A stretch of 64,000 nt of DNA from Rheum nobile (lineage: Eukaryota > Streptophyta > Magnoliopsida > Caryophyllales > Polygonaceae), in NCBI GenBank assembly GCA_027886185.1, contig WOAB01000040.1, positions 2,976,001-3,040,000 of the forward strand, read 5' to 3'. The notes below the pieces were generated by a model, which was not told where the DNA came from, did no database searches, and was given only the letters and a program-made list of their open reading frames with translations. The translations under genes and the position numbers were made by a program. The first letter of the stretch is position 1; the number at the start of each line of letters is the position of its first letter. Shown piece after piece: positions 63,674 through 64,000 of the stretch.

Positions 63674-64000
63674 CTAGACATTTTCTTTGCAATTTCTGCT
63701 ATCATGTCCGACATACTTGTTGCACCTTTTGCATTTCCTCATGCCTTTCTTTGCATTTTCGGCTACAACCTTATTTTTCCCAGCTTCGGCTATAGACTTC
63801 TCCTTTCCATCTTTGTACCTCTTCCCAGTGCCTTTGTTCTTCGCTTGTACTGGAGGTTGAACGTAGACCTCATCCGGCGCACTAATTCCCACAACGCTCT
63901 CTACCATTGATTCTCTTACTCCTTCTTCCCTGTTTTCAGAGTTATCGTCTGCTTTGTATTCTGACTTCTTGTTCTTCAATGTTAACAATAAATCATTTAT
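63674..64000 (-). CDS. C-terminus of a FAR1/MULE-type transposase (runs off the edge)
   Basis: Minus-strand frame ending at 63674 and entering from beyond the window; the ATG at 63988 need not be the start. It contains PDEVYVQPPVQAKNKGTGKR, a Lys-rich KDGKEKSIAEAGKNK stretch and a zinc knuckle KCKRCNKYVGHDSRNC (CxxC...HxxxxC). This ending (basic linker plus CCHC knuckle) is usual for FAR1-RELATED SEQUENCE / MULE transposases. It converges on the Ulp1 gene with about 600 bp between, so it is likely the transposase of the same MULE. Confidence 0.6.
   Translation of the reverse strand: MNDLLLTLKNKKSEYKADDNSENREEGVRESMVESVVGISAPDEVYVQPPVQAKNKGTGKRYKDGKEKSIAEAGKNKVVAENAKKGMRKCKRCNKYVGHDSRNCKENV

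Larger units (their letters stand above)
48873..64000 (+). mobile_element. Large MULE carrying a Ulp1 protease gene (right end outside)
   Basis: A Ulp1-type gene on the plus strand and the 3' end of a FAR1/MULE-type gene on the minus strand converge between 63069 and 63674, the arrangement known for Ulp1-carrying MULEs of plants (Kaonashi/CUMULE type). The left boundary near 48873 (GATCTATGTTCTAGTAAAAC, then GCTCTTAGAGTGAAACGAG) is inferred from MULE-like sequence directly before a leader exon; the matching right TIR would be beyond the window. Two retroelements have inserted in the gene. Confidence 0.55.

Overview
This window is plant nuclear DNA made almost entirely of transposable elements. 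Evidence for a plant: Athila-type Ty3/gypsy retrotransposons primed by tRNA-Asp, a Stowaway MITE with TA target duplication, a Helitron, CACTA-type ends, MULE-type foldback elements, TTTAGGG-like repeats, and MULE genes for a Ulp1-type protease and a FAR1-type transposase. The lineage looks eudicot, but I cannot name a species. No tRNA, rRNA or ordinary housekeeping gene was recognised.

Layout. 1-1493: unassigned DNA, a short open exon-like stretch and one CACTA end. 1.5-2.85 kb: AT-rich DNA with two Helitron-type 5' ends. 2848-7650: a long-arm foldback (MULE-like) element packed with a TATGTGCAT motif and split by a hAT-like insertion (5675-7442). 8.1-10.6 kb: a head-to-head pair of small genes, a FAR1-type DNA-binding protein (minus) and a GRF zinc-finger protein (plus, with a stop at a presumed zinc ligand), set among eight copies of a 15-bp palindrome and a telomere-like tract. 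11044-13436: a second, very long foldback element with an 8-bp target duplication. 14572-14830: a Stowaway MITE.

16.5-36 kb is a nest. A decayed copia element (16528-32118) has a young Athila-like element (Athila-1, 17495-28511) inside its gag and a Helitron (32119-36043) in its 3' LTR. The Helitron keeps a helicase remnant and nine tandem copies of its own 5' end. 36698-46435 is a second, heavily mutated Athila-like element (Athila-2) inside another Helitron-type unit. LINE RNase H remnants follow at 46.7 and 47.8-48.8 kb.

From about 48.87 kb to the window end lies a large MULE. It carries a many-exon Ulp1 (C48) protease gene on the plus strand (50040-63069) and, converging on it, the 3' end of a FAR1/MULE-type gene (63674 to the edge). 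Two retroelements interrupt Ulp1 exons: a gag-pol-less Athila derivative (52235-56156, TSD CTTAT) and a 2.75-kb solo-LTR-like insertion (59621-62370).

The most unusual signal is a set of short GC-rich inverted repeats in the three Athila-like elements. Each element amplified its own hairpin (CACCGC-ggg-GCGGTG; TTCCGC-ggtc-GCGGAA; CTCCGG/CCGGAG plus TTTCCGCGATCGCGGA), yet in the two full-length elements the copies sit at matching places: LTR, gag-protease linker, RNase H-integrase linker and 3' region. Other repeat families also centre on short motifs: CACACGTAACGTGTG around the FAR1/GRF pair, and GATATGCA in the introns of the Ulp1 gene.
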